Notes under the pieces: model-generated
What the model was told of the DNA's origin: nothing
Seen by the model: only the letters and a program-made list of their open reading frames with translations
The model's database searches: none
Part shown: positions 32,665 through 41,969 of the stretch, piece after piece
Numbering within the stretch: the first letter of the stretch is position 1
Layout of the letters: the number at the start of each line of letters is the position of its first letter
Position numbers and translations under genes: made by a program
Assembly (NCBI GenBank): GCA_021737645.1
Contig: JAIPDO010000032.1
Coordinates: 1 to 44,915, forward strand
Length of the DNA stretch: 44,915 bases
DNA from: Desulfarculaceae bacterium
Lineage (GTDB): Bacteria; Desulfobacterota; Desulfarculia; Desulfarculales; Desulfarculaceae
Direction: 5' to 3'

Positions 32665-34422
32665 TCAGGGACTAGATGGCTTTACCGCGCTGACGTAGAG
32701 TTGGTTTTTGCCTGCCCGCTTGGCTCGGTAAAGCGCCTGGTCGGCGCGTCGGATGAACTCGGCGGAGCTTTCGCCTTGTTGAGCTCGGGCGAGGCCAACA
32801 CTTAAAGTTTGCCGAACCGTTTGCCCGTTTGGGGAAAAGGCATATTGGGCAAAACTCTGACGTATGCGTTCAGCGATGGCGGCTGCCGACTCCAAGGTCG
32901 CTCCGAGCAGAATCACCGCGAATTCCTCACCGCCCCAACGGCAGGGCATGTCGTTGGAGCGCACACGGTCGGTGATGATTCCAGCCAGGCCCTGGAGCAC
33001 CAGATCACCCTGGTCATGGCCGTAGGTGTCGTTGAAAAGCTTGAAATCGTCCAGATCAATGAACAAAAGACACGGGCGGTCATTGGGGCCCTGGCCGCTG
33101 CTCAAGGCTTCTTCCAGGTGCAGGGAAAAGAAGCGTTTGTTGAACAGACCGGTGAGGCCATCGGTATAACTAAGGTTTTTGAATCTGTTTTCGCTCTCGG
33201 CCAAAACTCTCCGTTCTTCCTTGAGGTCCCTGATACGCGCGGCCAGGGCCAACGATAACAGGATCGATTCCAAGGCCGTGCCGACCAGCAGGGAATTTCT
33301 GGCCCAATACTCTCCTTGTATGAGCCCCAACTCTTGAATGACGAAAATGGCCACGGCCGCGGCCAGCACTCCCCAGGCCAACAGGAAGTAGCGGGCCGCC
33401 GCGAAGCCGCGGCGCAGACTGACTATGCCCGCCGTCAGCGCCAGCCAAGGTGAAAAAATGCCGCTTCCCAGAGTTAGCCAACGGCTGATCCAGGGCAAGT
33501 TCATCAGGCCGGCCACCGAGATGGACAGGCCATAGCAAAAACCGAATAGGAGCAGCTTGTCCACCAGGGGAGACAGGCTCCTTATATTGAGAATCCCACG
33601 CATGAACAGGTAGGCAAAGGCGGTGAACAGCCCCATGTTGACCCAGAGCATTGTCACGAATGTCTGGGTGCCAAAGTCCCAAAGAGCCGTTACCTGGCCG
33701 TGCAGAAAGGTCATGCTGACCAGGGCGAACAGGATGTAGCCGACGTAATAAAGATAAACTCGATCTCTCAGCGAAATGGCGATGAACAGATTGAAGGCGA
33801 TCATGCTGAGCAGCACGCCATAGCAAATAGCGAAAAGATAGCTTTCCTTGGTGGTGTGGCTAATGAAGGCAGGAAGGGGCCAGGCATAAAAATGCAGGGG
33901 ATTGAACCCCTTGGTTTCCAAGCGCAGGTAGCAGGTGAACAGACCTTTGTCTGTTTGAGGCAAGGTAAAAACGAAACTCCGGTTGGCCAACTCGCGGGTT
34001 GCAAAGGGGCGGTTGAGCCCAGTCTTGACTACCTCCCATCCCTCTGGAGCCGGCCGGTAAAAATCGATTTTGTCCAGGTAGACGTAGTCGGTGGCAATCA
34101 GCCAGGTGGTCTTTGCGGCAACGCTGCCTTTTGGCGCAAAAGCGGTGAAACGCAGCCAATGTATCCGCAGGTCGCGGGAGGGGCTCTCAAGGGCTGGTCC
34201 CCCCAGAAGCTTGAAATGCCGGTTCCAAGGCTCTGTGCTGACCTGATCGATGGTGAGCCGGCTTTCCGAGACATCCAATACTTGCAGATAGGGGGCCAAA
34301 TCGTAGTTGGGCTGCCCTCCTAGTTCCAACACTGGGCCGTGCTCACCAGCCCACGCAGACCCACTGGCAGCCAGCAGGCACAAGAGACAAACAACAAAAA
34401 CTTTTAATGAGCGGTAAGGCAA
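32665..34422 (-). CDS. Membrane diguanylate cyclase (7TMR-DISM sensor with GGDEF domain)
   Basis: A 585-residue inner-membrane sensor. A signal peptide (to about SAWAGEHG) is followed by a periplasmic 7TMR-DISM extracellular domain (residues 30-175), seven hydrophobic segments (about 185-390; e.g. FAICYGVLLSMIAFNLFIAI), a short coiled linker (RIRDLKEERRVLAESENRFKNL) and a C-terminal GGDEF domain. The active-site motif is RWGGEEF near residue 497, with DGLTGLFNKRFF and DLDDFKLFNDTYGHDQGD also intact, so it should make cyclic di-GMP. The inhibitory RxxD site five residues before GGEEF is not evident. The start is TTG with AGGA five bases upstream. Monocistronic. Confidence 0.93.
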   Translation of the reverse strand: MPYRSLKVFVVCLLCLLAASGSAWAGEHGPVLELGGQPNYDLAPYLQVLDVSESRLTIDQVSTEPWNRHFKLLGGPALESPSRDLRIHWLRFTAFAPKGSVAAKTTWLIATDYVYLDKIDFYRPAPEGWEVVKTGLNRPFATRELANRSFVFTLPQTDKGLFTCYLRLETKGFNPLHFYAWPLPAFISHTTKESYLFAICYGVLLSMIAFNLFIAISLRDRVYLYYVGYILFALVSMTFLHGQVTALWDFGTQTFVTMLWVNMGLFTAFAYLFMRGILNIRSLSPLVDKLLLFGFCYGLSISVAGLMNLPWISRWLTLGSGIFSPWLALTAGIVSLRRGFAAARYFLLAWGVLAAAVAIFVIQELGLIQGEYWARNSLLVGTALESILLSLALAARIRDLKEERRVLAESENRFKNLSYTDGLTGLFNKRFFSLHLEEALSSGQGPNDRPCLLFIDLDDFKLFNDTYGHDQGDLVLQGLAGIITDRVRSNDMPCRWGGEEFAVILLGATLESAAAIAERIRQSFAQYAFSPNGQTVRQTLSVGLARAQQGESSAEFIRRADQALYRAKRAGKNQLYVSAVKPSSP

Positions 34423-34671
34423 GGTATTCCTCGAAATTACGTGAGGTTTGGCAGAAACCTTTTAGACCTGCCCTGCCCTCCCTGCTTTCGAAAGAATGAT
34501 AAAGACATTAGAACTCTGGATGGTTAGTCGACATTACACTGCTTGTTGACGGTTGGCAAGAATCCAGGATAGAGCGGATTGACCGGCCCAGACTTGTAGT
34601 CCTTGTACAGCAAAAGTGGTTGCGCCGGATAAAAATGCCGTCAGCTGCCACACGGCCTTGCTGAAAAAGCG

Positions 34672-34806
34672 GGCTGGTTTTTTTAGTCGGCAACGTGTCC
34701 ACAAAGCAAAAAGTCAAACCGGTTTCATGTGTTTCGGCAACGTGCAATAATGTCCTCGGGCAGTTCTCAAGCGCCCAAACAGTGACCCTGCGCAAAAAAA
34801 CCAGCC
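34672..34806. repeat. Inverted-repeat-bounded intergenic segment (in gap 34423-34853)
   Basis: GGCTGGTTTTTTT (34672-34684) and AAAAAAACCAGCC (34794-34806) form a perfect 13-bp inverted repeat, 109 bases apart. Inside are a direct repeat CGGCAACGTG (34688-34697 and 34735-34744) and a palindrome AAACCGGTTT (34716-34725). The arrangement resembles a small non-autonomous element, but no target-site duplication is visible; alternatively, one arm is the T-run of a terminator. The rest of the 431-base gap shows no gene. Confidence 0.4.
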
Positions 34807-34853
34807 TCGCCCCAGGCCCAAACGCCGCTTTATTTCATAGCCGGGAGCCTACA

Positions 34854-35675
34854 ATGAAAGTTCTGATCTGCTACTTCAGCGCCACTGGAAACACCGGACA
34901 AATCGCCCAGGCCATAAACGATCGCCTAGCCAAGTTGGGGGCCCAGGTGGAGATAAAGGACGTCACCGCCTTGGAGGATCGGCAGCAGCCGGCATCCTTC
35001 GATCAATACGACGCGGTGATCTTCGGTTCGCCCATCCACTCCATGCGCTCACCGCGCCTGTTCCGGGAATGGCTGGCCACCCTGGAGGGCAACGGCAAGC
35101 GTTGCGCCACGTTCTTCACCTACGGCGGCTTCCAGGTGCACCCCGCGCCCTTTGACACCCGTCGCAGGTTGACCGCGCGCGGCTTCGAGGTGGTGGCCGC
35201 GGCCACATTTCCCGGAGCCCACACCTACAACCTGGCTGGCTGGCAGTCCATGCAGGGCAGGCCCGACCAACAGGACCTGGACCTGGCGGCCGAATACGCC
35301 GAAAAGCTCTATCCCCGGCTGAGCGGCCAGGATCAGGCGATGCTCGGCGAACTGGACCCCGGCCCCTACACCGAGGAGCAGTTGGACGAGTTCGAATCTT
35401 TCCGCTTCAAGATGGGGGCCATGCTGCCCAACCGCCAAGGAGCGGAGTGCCAGATGTGCCTGCTGTGTCAGGAACAGTGCCCAAGCGGGGCCATGGACGC
35501 GGAAACCGGCGCAGCCGACCCGGCCAAATGCATCGTGTGTTTGCAATGCGTGAAGGACTGCCCTGACGAGGCGCTGAAGGTGGGCGACATGACCCCCTTC
35601 TTCCAGTTCAAGATGGATAAGGACAAAGAGACGCCCGAGTCGCTGCGCCAAAAAAGGGGCACGCTCTATTTTTAG
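34854..35675 (+). CDS. EFR1 family flavodoxin-ferredoxin protein
   Basis: A 273-residue electron-transfer protein. The N-terminal half is a flavodoxin-like FMN domain (LICYFSATGNTGQIAQAI near residue 5, phosphate-binding loop; IFGSPIHSMRSPRLFREWL near 60). The C-terminus binds two [4Fe-4S] clusters: CQMCLLCQEQC near residue 200 and CIVCLQCVKDC near 225. This fusion is the EFR1 group, frequent in anaerobes, with undefined partners. GGGAG lies six bases before the ATG at 34854; the frame is open further upstream but without a ribosome site or family sequence. It is convergent with the alcohol dehydrogenase gene. Confidence 0.9.
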   Translation: MKVLICYFSATGNTGQIAQAINDRLAKLGAQVEIKDVTALEDRQQPASFDQYDAVIFGSPIHSMRSPRLFREWLATLEGNGKRCATFFTYGGFQVHPAPFDTRRRLTARGFEVVAAATFPGAHTYNLAGWQSMQGRPDQQDLDLAAEYAEKLYPRLSGQDQAMLGELDPGPYTEEQLDEFESFRFKMGAMLPNRQGAECQMCLLCQEQCPSGAMDAETGAADPAKCIVCLQCVKDCPDEALKVGDMTPFFQFKMDKDKETPESLRQKRGTLYF

Positions 35676-35676
35676 A

Positions 35677-35712
35677 TAAAAGCGCCCGCCCGGTGGGATG
35701 ACCGGGCGGGCG
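35677..35712 (-). terminator. GC-rich terminator of the TRAP-TAXI operon
   Basis: CGCCCGCCCGG (35683-35693) and CCGGGCGGGCG (35702-35712) form a perfect 11-bp stem. On the minus strand it is followed by CTTTTATC, so it mainly serves the leftward operon ending at 35739. It may also slow transcription from the EFR1 gene. Confidence 0.8.
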
Positions 35713-35738
35713 TGATGTGTTCGGGCGTGGGTGGGGGG

Positions 35739-36836
35739 CTAGAGCGCCGGGTCCAAAAGCACCTTCATGGCCGCCTCGCCGGGCACCTCGCCGGCCACCA
35801 GCTTCAGGGCGTGCAGGGCCTCCTCCAGAGGCAGGCGGTGGGTCACCAACTCCTCCAGGGGGTATTTGCCGGACTCGGCCATCTTGATGGCCGGTTCCAC
35901 CGCCGGGTAGTCGTGGGAAAAGACCCCCTTGAGGGTGATTTCGTTGAACACCACCTTGTCCAGGGCCAGGGGGATCTCCACTCCGGTGCCATAGATGCCG
36001 GGCAACACCAGGGTGGCCCCCAACCCGGCCAGGTCCAGGGCCAGGCGCGCCCCCTGGGGATGGCCGGTGACGTCCATGACCAGTTCGGCCATGGCCCCTC
36101 CCGTGGCCCGGCGCACCGCCTCAACCGGGTCCTCGCGCTCGGCGTTGATCACCACGTCCGCCCCGAAGCGCTTGGCCATCTCCAGGCGCGGGGCGTCGCG
36201 CTCCAGGCCCACCACCATGATGGGGCCCGCCCCGGACTCCTTGGCCACGGCCACCCCGGCCAGGCCCTGCTGGCCCGGCCCCACTATGGCCACCGCCTTG
36301 CCGATGCCGCATCCGCCTATCTGGTGCAGCCAGCGCACCCCGTTGCCCAACACCGCGCAGGTGAGCACCGCCGCCTCGGCCGACAACTCCTCGCTGATCT
36401 TGTGCACCATGGCCCTGGGGTGGATGTAGAGGTAGTCGGCGTAGGCCCCGTAAAGATGGGGCGGCTCGGCGCAGGAGATCATGGAGCCGTAGGTGTAGAA
36501 GTTCTGGCACAGGGTGTAGCGGCCTTCCAGGCAGGGGCGGCACTTGCCGCAACCAAAGGCGTACTCGATGATGACCCGGTCGCCTTCGGTCACCCCGTGG
36601 CGCTTCTGGGCCGCCTGGCCCATCTTATAGACCCGGCCCACCATCTCGTGGCCCAAGATGATGGGATAGGGCCGCGCGCCCCTGGCGGACTTGCCCTTGA
36701 AGATGCCGGGGTCCGAACCGCACACCCCCACCATTTCCAGCTTGAGGATGCCGTCCTCCTCGCCGATCTCGGGCAGGGGAAACTCGCGCATTTCCAGCTT
36801 GCCGGGCTCGGTGGCCACCATCGCGCGGGTTTTCAT
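35739..36836 (-). CDS. Zinc-dependent alcohol dehydrogenase family protein
   Basis: A 365-residue medium-chain dehydrogenase. The catalytic zinc ligands are in GVCGSDPG near residue 38 and GHEMVG near 62, and the structural zinc site is CGKCRPCLEGRYTLC near residues 96-110. The coenzyme site is AIVGPGQQGLAGVAVAK near 188. Substrate unknown; probably an alcohol or hydroxyacyl intermediate of the same pathway. It overlaps the end of the upstream acyl-CoA ligase by four bases (ATGA), so it is translationally coupled as the last gene of the operon. Confidence 0.9.
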   Translation of the reverse strand: MKTRAMVATEPGKLEMREFPLPEIGEEDGILKLEMVGVCGSDPGIFKGKSARGARPYPIILGHEMVGRVYKMGQAAQKRHGVTEGDRVIIEYAFGCGKCRPCLEGRYTLCQNFYTYGSMISCAEPPHLYGAYADYLYIHPRAMVHKISEELSAEAAVLTCAVLGNGVRWLHQIGGCGIGKAVAIVGPGQQGLAGVAVAKESGAGPIMVVGLERDAPRLEMAKRFGADVVINAEREDPVEAVRRATGGAMAELVMDVTGHPQGARLALDLAGLGATLVLPGIYGTGVEIPLALDKVVFNEITLKGVFSHDYPAVEPAIKMAESGKYPLEELVTHRLPLEEALHALKLVAGEVPGEAAMKVLLDPAL

Positions 36837-38416
36837 GCTCCCACCTCCTTTTTCGCCTGGCGGTCATAGGTGCCAGGGGTGTTTTCTAGGTCCTCACGCT
36901 CCCGCAGCTTGTTTTTCACCACCCGGTTCATGGCGTTCTTGGGCAGGGACTCCACGGCCAGCCAGAAGCGGGGCACCTTGAAGTCGGCCAGGCAGCCTTC
37001 GCAATGGGCGATCAGGGCCTCCCAGCCCGGAGCGGCCTCGGGAGAGCGAACCACGAAGGCCATGATCTCCTCCTCGCCCGCCGCGTCCGGGGGCATCACC
37101 CCCAGCACCGCCGCCTCGTCCACCAACTCCGAGGCGGCCAAGGCGTTCTCCACCTCCACCGCCCCGATATTCTCACCCTTTTTGCGAATCACGTCCTTGC
37201 CCCGGCCCAGGAAATAGACCCAGTTCTCCTCGTCCATGCGGCCCCGGTCGCCGGTGTGCAGCCAGCCGCCTTTCAGGGCCTCGGCCGTGGCCTCGGGGTC
37301 CTTGAAATACTCCTTCATCATGGCCTGGCTGCGCAGCAAGATCTGCCCGGTCTCACCGGGAGGCAGCGGTTGGTCCTGGTCATCCACGATGGCCACCTGG
37401 TTGGTCAGGCCGGGCCAGTCGGGGATCATGGGCACCCCCACCGAGCCGTCCTTCACCGGCATCTCCAGCACCCCCATGAGGGCCAGGGGCGACTCGGTGA
37501 GGCTGTAGAGGGTTTGCAGCTTTAGCCCGAAACGGCGCTCGAAGTCGGCGTAGTGGCCCTTGGGCGCTCCCCCGGCCACCACCAGCTCCACCGGGTTGTC
37601 GGCGTCGTCGTCCTGGGGCGGGCGGTTGTAGAGGATGGTGGTCAGGGCCAAGAGCATCACCACCTTGTTCACCCGGTGCTCGCGGGTCCAGCCCCACAAG
37701 CGCGAGGCGCTGAATTTTTCAGTCAGCACCAGGGTCGCGCCTTTGTACAGGGTTCCCAGGCAGGAGTAGAACTGGGCGTTGACGTGGAACAAGGGATTGG
37801 TGGTCATCAGGCGGTCCTGGGGCTTCAGGCCGCAGGTGCGGGCAAAACCGGCCGCGGTGCGCAGGTAGTTGCCGTGGGTGTGCACCACTCCCTTGGGAAA
37901 GCCGGTGGTGCCGGAGGTGTAGAGAAGTCCCGCCGGGTCGTCCAGGCCCAGCTCTACCGGGGGCGGGGCTTCGGAGGATAGGTTGTAGAAATCCTCGGTG
38001 GGGTCCAAGCCCCGCTCCGACTCCAGGCCCACCCCCAGCCAATGGGCCACGCCGGGGCATTGGTCCTGCAACTCGGCCAGCAGCGGCAGGGACTGGTCGC
38101 CCAGGAGCACCACCTTGGTTTCCGAGTGGTTGAGGATGTAGGCTACTTCCCCGGCGGTTAGGCGCAGGTTCACCGGCACCATCACCGCCCCCAGCTTGAG
38201 GATGGCCCACCACAGCCAGAGGAACTCCGGCGAGTTGACCACCAGCATGGCCGCTTTTTGGCCGCGCCCCAGGCCCAAGGCCCTGAGGCCCTGGGCCGCC
38301 TGGTTCACCCGCTCGTCCATCTCCGCAAAGGAGTAAGAACGCTCGCCGAAAACCAAGTATTGCTTGGAGCCAAATTCGGCGGCACGGGCCTCCATCAGTT
38401 CACGCAGGTTTTGCAT
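36833..38416 (-). CDS. Acyl-CoA ligase (AMP-forming), second of operon
   Basis: A 527-residue class I adenylate-forming enzyme that activates a carboxylic acid as its CoA thioester via an acyl-AMP. Motifs are A3 YTSGTTGFPKG near residue 167, A5-like YSLTESP near 308, A7 LHTGDRGRMDE near 405, A8 GRGKDVIRKKGENIG near 422, and the catalytic Lys in PKNAMNRVVKNKL near 504. The acid specificity cannot be read; length and motifs fit long-chain or aromatic acid ligases. AGGAGG lies five bases before the ATG. It starts nine bases after the TRAP permease gene. Confidence 0.92.
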   Translation of the reverse strand: MQNLRELMEARAAEFGSKQYLVFGERSYSFAEMDERVNQAAQGLRALGLGRGQKAAMLVVNSPEFLWLWWAILKLGAVMVPVNLRLTAGEVAYILNHSETKVVLLGDQSLPLLAELQDQCPGVAHWLGVGLESERGLDPTEDFYNLSSEAPPPVELGLDDPAGLLYTSGTTGFPKGVVHTHGNYLRTAAGFARTCGLKPQDRLMTTNPLFHVNAQFYSCLGTLYKGATLVLTEKFSASRLWGWTREHRVNKVVMLLALTTILYNRPPQDDDADNPVELVVAGGAPKGHYADFERRFGLKLQTLYSLTESPLALMGVLEMPVKDGSVGVPMIPDWPGLTNQVAIVDDQDQPLPPGETGQILLRSQAMMKEYFKDPEATAEALKGGWLHTGDRGRMDEENWVYFLGRGKDVIRKKGENIGAVEVENALAASELVDEAAVLGVMPPDAAGEEEIMAFVVRSPEAAPGWEALIAHCEGCLADFKVPRFWLAVESLPKNAMNRVVKNKLREREDLENTPGTYDRQAKKEVGA

Positions 38417-38425
38417 GCCCGCCTC

Positions 38426-40318
38426 CTAGGCTGCCAACGCTGTATCAGGCCCCATCTTGCGGGCCTGATAACTGGTGAAGAGATAGACCGCGGCCAGCAG
38501 GGCGCCGCCCAACAGGTCGCTTTGGATGCCGGGCATTATCAACCCGAACGCCGCCGCCAACAGGGCCAGGCGCAGCAGCAGGTTGAGGCGGTGCTTCATG
38601 AAGCCCATCAGCGCCGAGCCGATGGCCATGCAGCCCAGGACGGCGGTGACAAAGGACAGGGCGATGGCCCACCAGGCCCCCTGCCAGATCAGCACCGGGT
38701 GATAGACGAAGATGAAGGGCACGATGTAGGCGATGATGGCCAGGCGCATGGACTCGAACCCGGTGGCAAAGGGCTTGGACCCGGCCAGACCCGCGGCGGC
38801 AAAGGCGGCCAGGGCCACCGGCGGGGTGATGCACGACAGGCAGGCGTAGTAGAACACGAACATGTGGGCCGCCAGCGGGGCCACCCCCAGGTCCACCAGC
38901 ACCGGACCGGCCAGGATGATGGTGAGGATGTAGGCCGCCGAAGTGGTCAGCCCCATGCCCAGCACCAGCGAGGCGATCATCACGAAAACTAGCGACAGGA
39001 TCAGGCTACCGCCCGATGCCTGGATAACCAGGCTGGAGAACTTGAGCCCCAGGCCGGACTGGGTGACGCAGCCGATGACGATGCCCGCGCAGGCGCAGGC
39101 CAGGGCCACTTCCAGGCTGCCCTTGGCGCCTTTTTCCATGGCCTGCAAGATGGCCTTGGGACCCATGCGGGTTTCTTTCTTGAACCAGCTGATCACCACC
39201 ACCGCCACCAGGGCCCACAGGCCGGCCTTCATGGGCGAGTAACCCTGCACCAACAGGATAATCAACAGCACCGCCGGCAGCATCAGATGGCCGCCTTCTT
39301 TGACGGTTTTAATCAGGTTGGGCAACTCCGAGCGGTTCAGGCCCCTGAGGTCCCGCCGCCGGGCCTCCAGGTGCACCATGTAGATCAGGGCGAAGAAGTA
39401 GAGCACCGCCGGTATAAGGGCGGCCTTGCACACCACCAAATAGCTCACGCCCAGCATGTCGGCGATGATGAAGGCGGCCGCGCCCATGACCGGGGGCATG
39501 AACTGGCCCCCGGTGGAGGCCACCGACTCGATGGCCCCGGCGAACACCGGGCGATAGCCGATCTTCTTCATCAGGGGGATGGTGAACGAGCCGGTGCTGA
39601 CCACGTTGGCCACCGCCGAACCGGAGATGGAGCCGAAGGTGGCGCTGCTGAGAACCGCCACCTTGGCCGGGCCGCCGCGCAGATGGCCGGCCAGGGCGTT
39701 GGCGAATTTTATGAAAAACTCGCCGGTGCCCGAGGCCACCAAAAAGGCCCCGAAGAGAATGAAGATGAAGATGAAGCTGGCCGAGACCCCCAGAGGTATG
39801 GTGAACAATCCCTCGGTGGTCAAATACTGGTAGCTGATGAGCTGTTCCAGGTCGATGAGCCGGTGCCCCCACATGCCGGGAATGTGGTGGCCCAGCAGGG
39901 TGTAGGCGATGGCCACCACGGTGATTATGGGCAGCGATGGCCCCATAACCCGCCGGGTGGTTTCCAGCACCAAAAGAATGACCAGACCCCCCAGCCACAG
40001 GTCGGTGTCGGTGGCCGCGCCGCCCCGGGACACCAGATCCTTGTAGGTGGCCACGATGTGCAACAGCGATGCGGCCGAGGCCGCGATGAGCAGCCAGTCC
40101 CATATGCGCAGATACACGGGGTAGGCCCCGCCGGACATGCTGCGCGCCACCGGGAATATCAACAGCACCAGGGATGCGGCGAACAGCAGGTGGACCGGCC
40201 TTTGCACCATGGCCGAATACAGGCCGAATTGGGCGGTGTACAACTGAAAAGCGCTCATTCCCAAGGCCACCACGGTGATGATCCAAGCGGTGAGGCTTTT
40301 GGAGCTATTGCTGGGCAT
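38426..40318 (-). CDS. TRAP transporter fused permease (DctQM fusion, TAXI type)
   Basis: A 630-residue inner-membrane protein in which the small (DctQ-like, first about 150 residues, LYSAMVQRPVHLLFAASLVLL) and large (DctM-like) TRAP permease subunits are fused, the normal arrangement for TAXI-TRAP systems. The large part shows SATFGSISGSAVANVVSTGSFTIPLMKKIGY near residue 225, GGQFMPPVMGAAAFIIAD near 270 and GLTTSAAYILTIILAGP near 455, all typical. It uses an ion gradient, not ATP, to take up an organic acid supplied by the binding protein encoded two genes upstream. Confidence 0.94.
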   Translation of the reverse strand: MPSNSSKSLTAWIITVVALGMSAFQLYTAQFGLYSAMVQRPVHLLFAASLVLLIFPVARSMSGGAYPVYLRIWDWLLIAASAASLLHIVATYKDLVSRGGAATDTDLWLGGLVILLVLETTRRVMGPSLPIITVVAIAYTLLGHHIPGMWGHRLIDLEQLISYQYLTTEGLFTIPLGVSASFIFIFILFGAFLVASGTGEFFIKFANALAGHLRGGPAKVAVLSSATFGSISGSAVANVVSTGSFTIPLMKKIGYRPVFAGAIESVASTGGQFMPPVMGAAAFIIADMLGVSYLVVCKAALIPAVLYFFALIYMVHLEARRRDLRGLNRSELPNLIKTVKEGGHLMLPAVLLIILLVQGYSPMKAGLWALVAVVVISWFKKETRMGPKAILQAMEKGAKGSLEVALACACAGIVIGCVTQSGLGLKFSSLVIQASGGSLILSLVFVMIASLVLGMGLTTSAAYILTIILAGPVLVDLGVAPLAAHMFVFYYACLSCITPPVALAAFAAAGLAGSKPFATGFESMRLAIIAYIVPFIFVYHPVLIWQGAWWAIALSFVTAVLGCMAIGSALMGFMKHRLNLLLRLALLAAAFGLIMPGIQSDLLGGALLAAVYLFTSYQARKMGPDTALAA

Positions 40319-40326
40319 GACGATAC

Positions 40327-40893
40327 CTAATCCTTATTTTTTCGCGGCGCACAACAGACCCTGAAACTCACCAGCGTGCGGGGGGAAACGTAGTTCACCA
40401 ACCGAATGCGCTTCCCTCGCAGGATGAGGGTGTGATTAGCCATATCCGGGGAGCCCATCATGAAATGGACCTCCTCGCGGGGTTCGTTTATGTTGCGCAG
40501 CTCGCCCACCCCGTCCGGGCGTAGATGAAAATCGTGGTACTCAAAGCCCTCACCGTTGAGGTTGGACTTGAAGGTCATATGAGTCAGCAAAATGCGGCCC
40601 GGAGCCAAAGCGCGGTAGTGCTCCGCGAAAAAAGCGCGGTCATAAGAGTGCAGGAACCACACCGTGAAGGCCTCGCCCGGCGCTATGGGCACGCTGAGCG
40701 CCACCCGCCCGGTGTCGGTCTCCACCAGGTTCAGCACCAGGCCCGGTTCGGCCGCCGGGGCCGCCGCCGCGCATAAGAGCGTCAGGAGCAGGGCCCCGGC
40801 AAACCCAAGCAGCCGCCGGGCCGTGGAGCGGGCCGCCTTGCCCGGTGGCAAAGGCGGCCGCGCTCCCCAGGCTTTTCTCTCGCTAGGGCGCAA
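40327..40893 (-). CDS. DUF1850 domain protein of the TRAP-TAXI system
   Basis: A 188-residue protein with an N-terminal hydrophobic signal or anchor (LLGFAGALLLTLLCAAAAPA), then a periplasmic domain with the DUF1850 features: FTVWFLHSYDRAFFAEHY near residue 77 and ILLTHMTFKSNLNGEGFEY near 100. DUF1850 genes are nearly always found between TAXI binding-protein and fused permease genes, as here, and probably assist the transporter; mechanism unknown. The first about 25 residues before the anchor are basic. The start appears to be TTG at 40893, shortly after the binding-protein stop. Confidence 0.82.
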   Translation of the reverse strand: MRPSERKAWGARPPLPPGKAARSTARRLLGFAGALLLTLLCAAAAPAAEPGLVLNLVETDTGRVALSVPIAPGEAFTVWFLHSYDRAFFAEHYRALAPGRILLTHMTFKSNLNGEGFEYHDFHLRPDGVGELRNINEPREEVHFMMGSPDMANHTLILRGKRIRLVNYVSPRTLVSFRVCCAPRKNKD

Positions 40894-40902
40894 GGCGAAT
40901 CC

Positions 40903-41880
40903 CTACTTCAGGATCCCGCGCTCCTTGAAGAACTTCACGGCTCCCGGATGCAGGGGAACCGACATGCCGCTGGTGGCGCTTTCCAGGTTGATCAGGGCGA
41001 ACTTTTTGTGGATCTTGTCCAACTCCGCCTTGTGGTCGAAAACCGCCTTGCAGATGTCATAGGCCAGTTGGTCGGACATGTCGGCGTTGACCACGAACAG
41101 GCCCATCCAGGCCAGGGTGTGGTGGGGCTTGGTCATGTTCTTATAAGTGCCCGCGGGGATGGTGCGCGGGAAGTAGGCCGGGAAGTCCTTGTTGATCTTC
41201 TGGGCCACGGCGGGCTCGATGTCCAGGAAGCGGATCTCGCGCTGGGTGGCCAGGTCCATCAGGGTGGGGGCCGGGGTGCCCAGGGTGACGATGCCCACGT
41301 CGATGTTGCCGTCCTTCATGGCCGCCGTGGTCTCGGTGGCGCTTAGGAACTGCTCGTCGATGTCATCGTAGGTGATGCCGTAGACCTTGAGCACGTACTG
41401 GGCCATCTTCTCGGTGCCGCTGCCCGGAGCGCCCACGGCTACCTTTAGGTTCTTGCCTTTGATATCGGCGATGGTCTTCACCGGCGAATCGGCCAGCACG
41501 TAAAACTGGATGTCCACGGGGTAGGTGGAGAAAAGGCCTCGCAGGTTCTTCTGGGGCTTGCCCTCGAAGGCGCCCTTGCCCTCGTAGGCGTACAGGGCGG
41601 CGTCGGGCATGGACAGAGCCATGGCGTCTTGGCCCTTCATGACCGCGCGGATGTTTTCGATGGATGCGCCCGAGGGGTGGGCCGAGGCGTAGTAGCCCTT
41701 GATGTACTTGTTGATCATGTTGGCCACCCCGCCGCCCAGGGGATACCAGCTGCCTCCGGTGCTGGCGGTGCCGATGGACAAGCGTTGGTCGGCGGCCAGG
41801 GCTCCCCCGGCCACGCTCAGGGCCAAGGCCAGGGCCAAAAATACGGCCAATATGGTCTTTACTGTTCTGGTAGCTTTCAT
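40903..41880 (-). CDS. TAXI family TRAP transporter solute-binding subunit
   Basis: A 325-residue periplasmic binding protein. A signal peptide (about residues 1-29, ending GGALAADQ) precedes the TAXI signature LSIGTASTGGSWYPLGGGVANMIN near residue 34. Further family segments are ALSMPDAALYAYEGKG near 92 and LKVAVGAPGSGTEKMAQYVLK near 150. It captures an organic anion for the fused permease. GGGAGG lies nine bases before the ATG. Known substrates of TAXI systems include glutamate and dicarboxylates, but the family is mostly uncharacterised. Confidence 0.94.
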   Translation of the reverse strand: MKATRTVKTILAVFLALALALSVAGGALAADQRLSIGTASTGGSWYPLGGGVANMINKYIKGYYASAHPSGASIENIRAVMKGQDAMALSMPDAALYAYEGKGAFEGKPQKNLRGLFSTYPVDIQFYVLADSPVKTIADIKGKNLKVAVGAPGSGTEKMAQYVLKVYGITYDDIDEQFLSATETTAAMKDGNIDVGIVTLGTPAPTLMDLATQREIRFLDIEPAVAQKINKDFPAYFPRTIPAGTYKNMTKPHHTLAWMGLFVVNADMSDQLAYDICKAVFDHKAELDKIHKKFALINLESATSGMSVPLHPGAVKFFKERGILK

Positions 41881-41969
41881 GGAACTTTACCTCCCGTTAA
41901 TCGTTCCCGACGTTTGTCACTCCTCTATGCAATAGCCCGGCCCGTCAAAACCCCATGCGGGCCCGGTGC

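Noticed and set aside
34695..34853. Longer N-terminus for the EFR1 protein
   Set aside because: The extension has no ribosome site and lies partly in the inverted-repeat segment; the flavodoxin fold begins at 34854.
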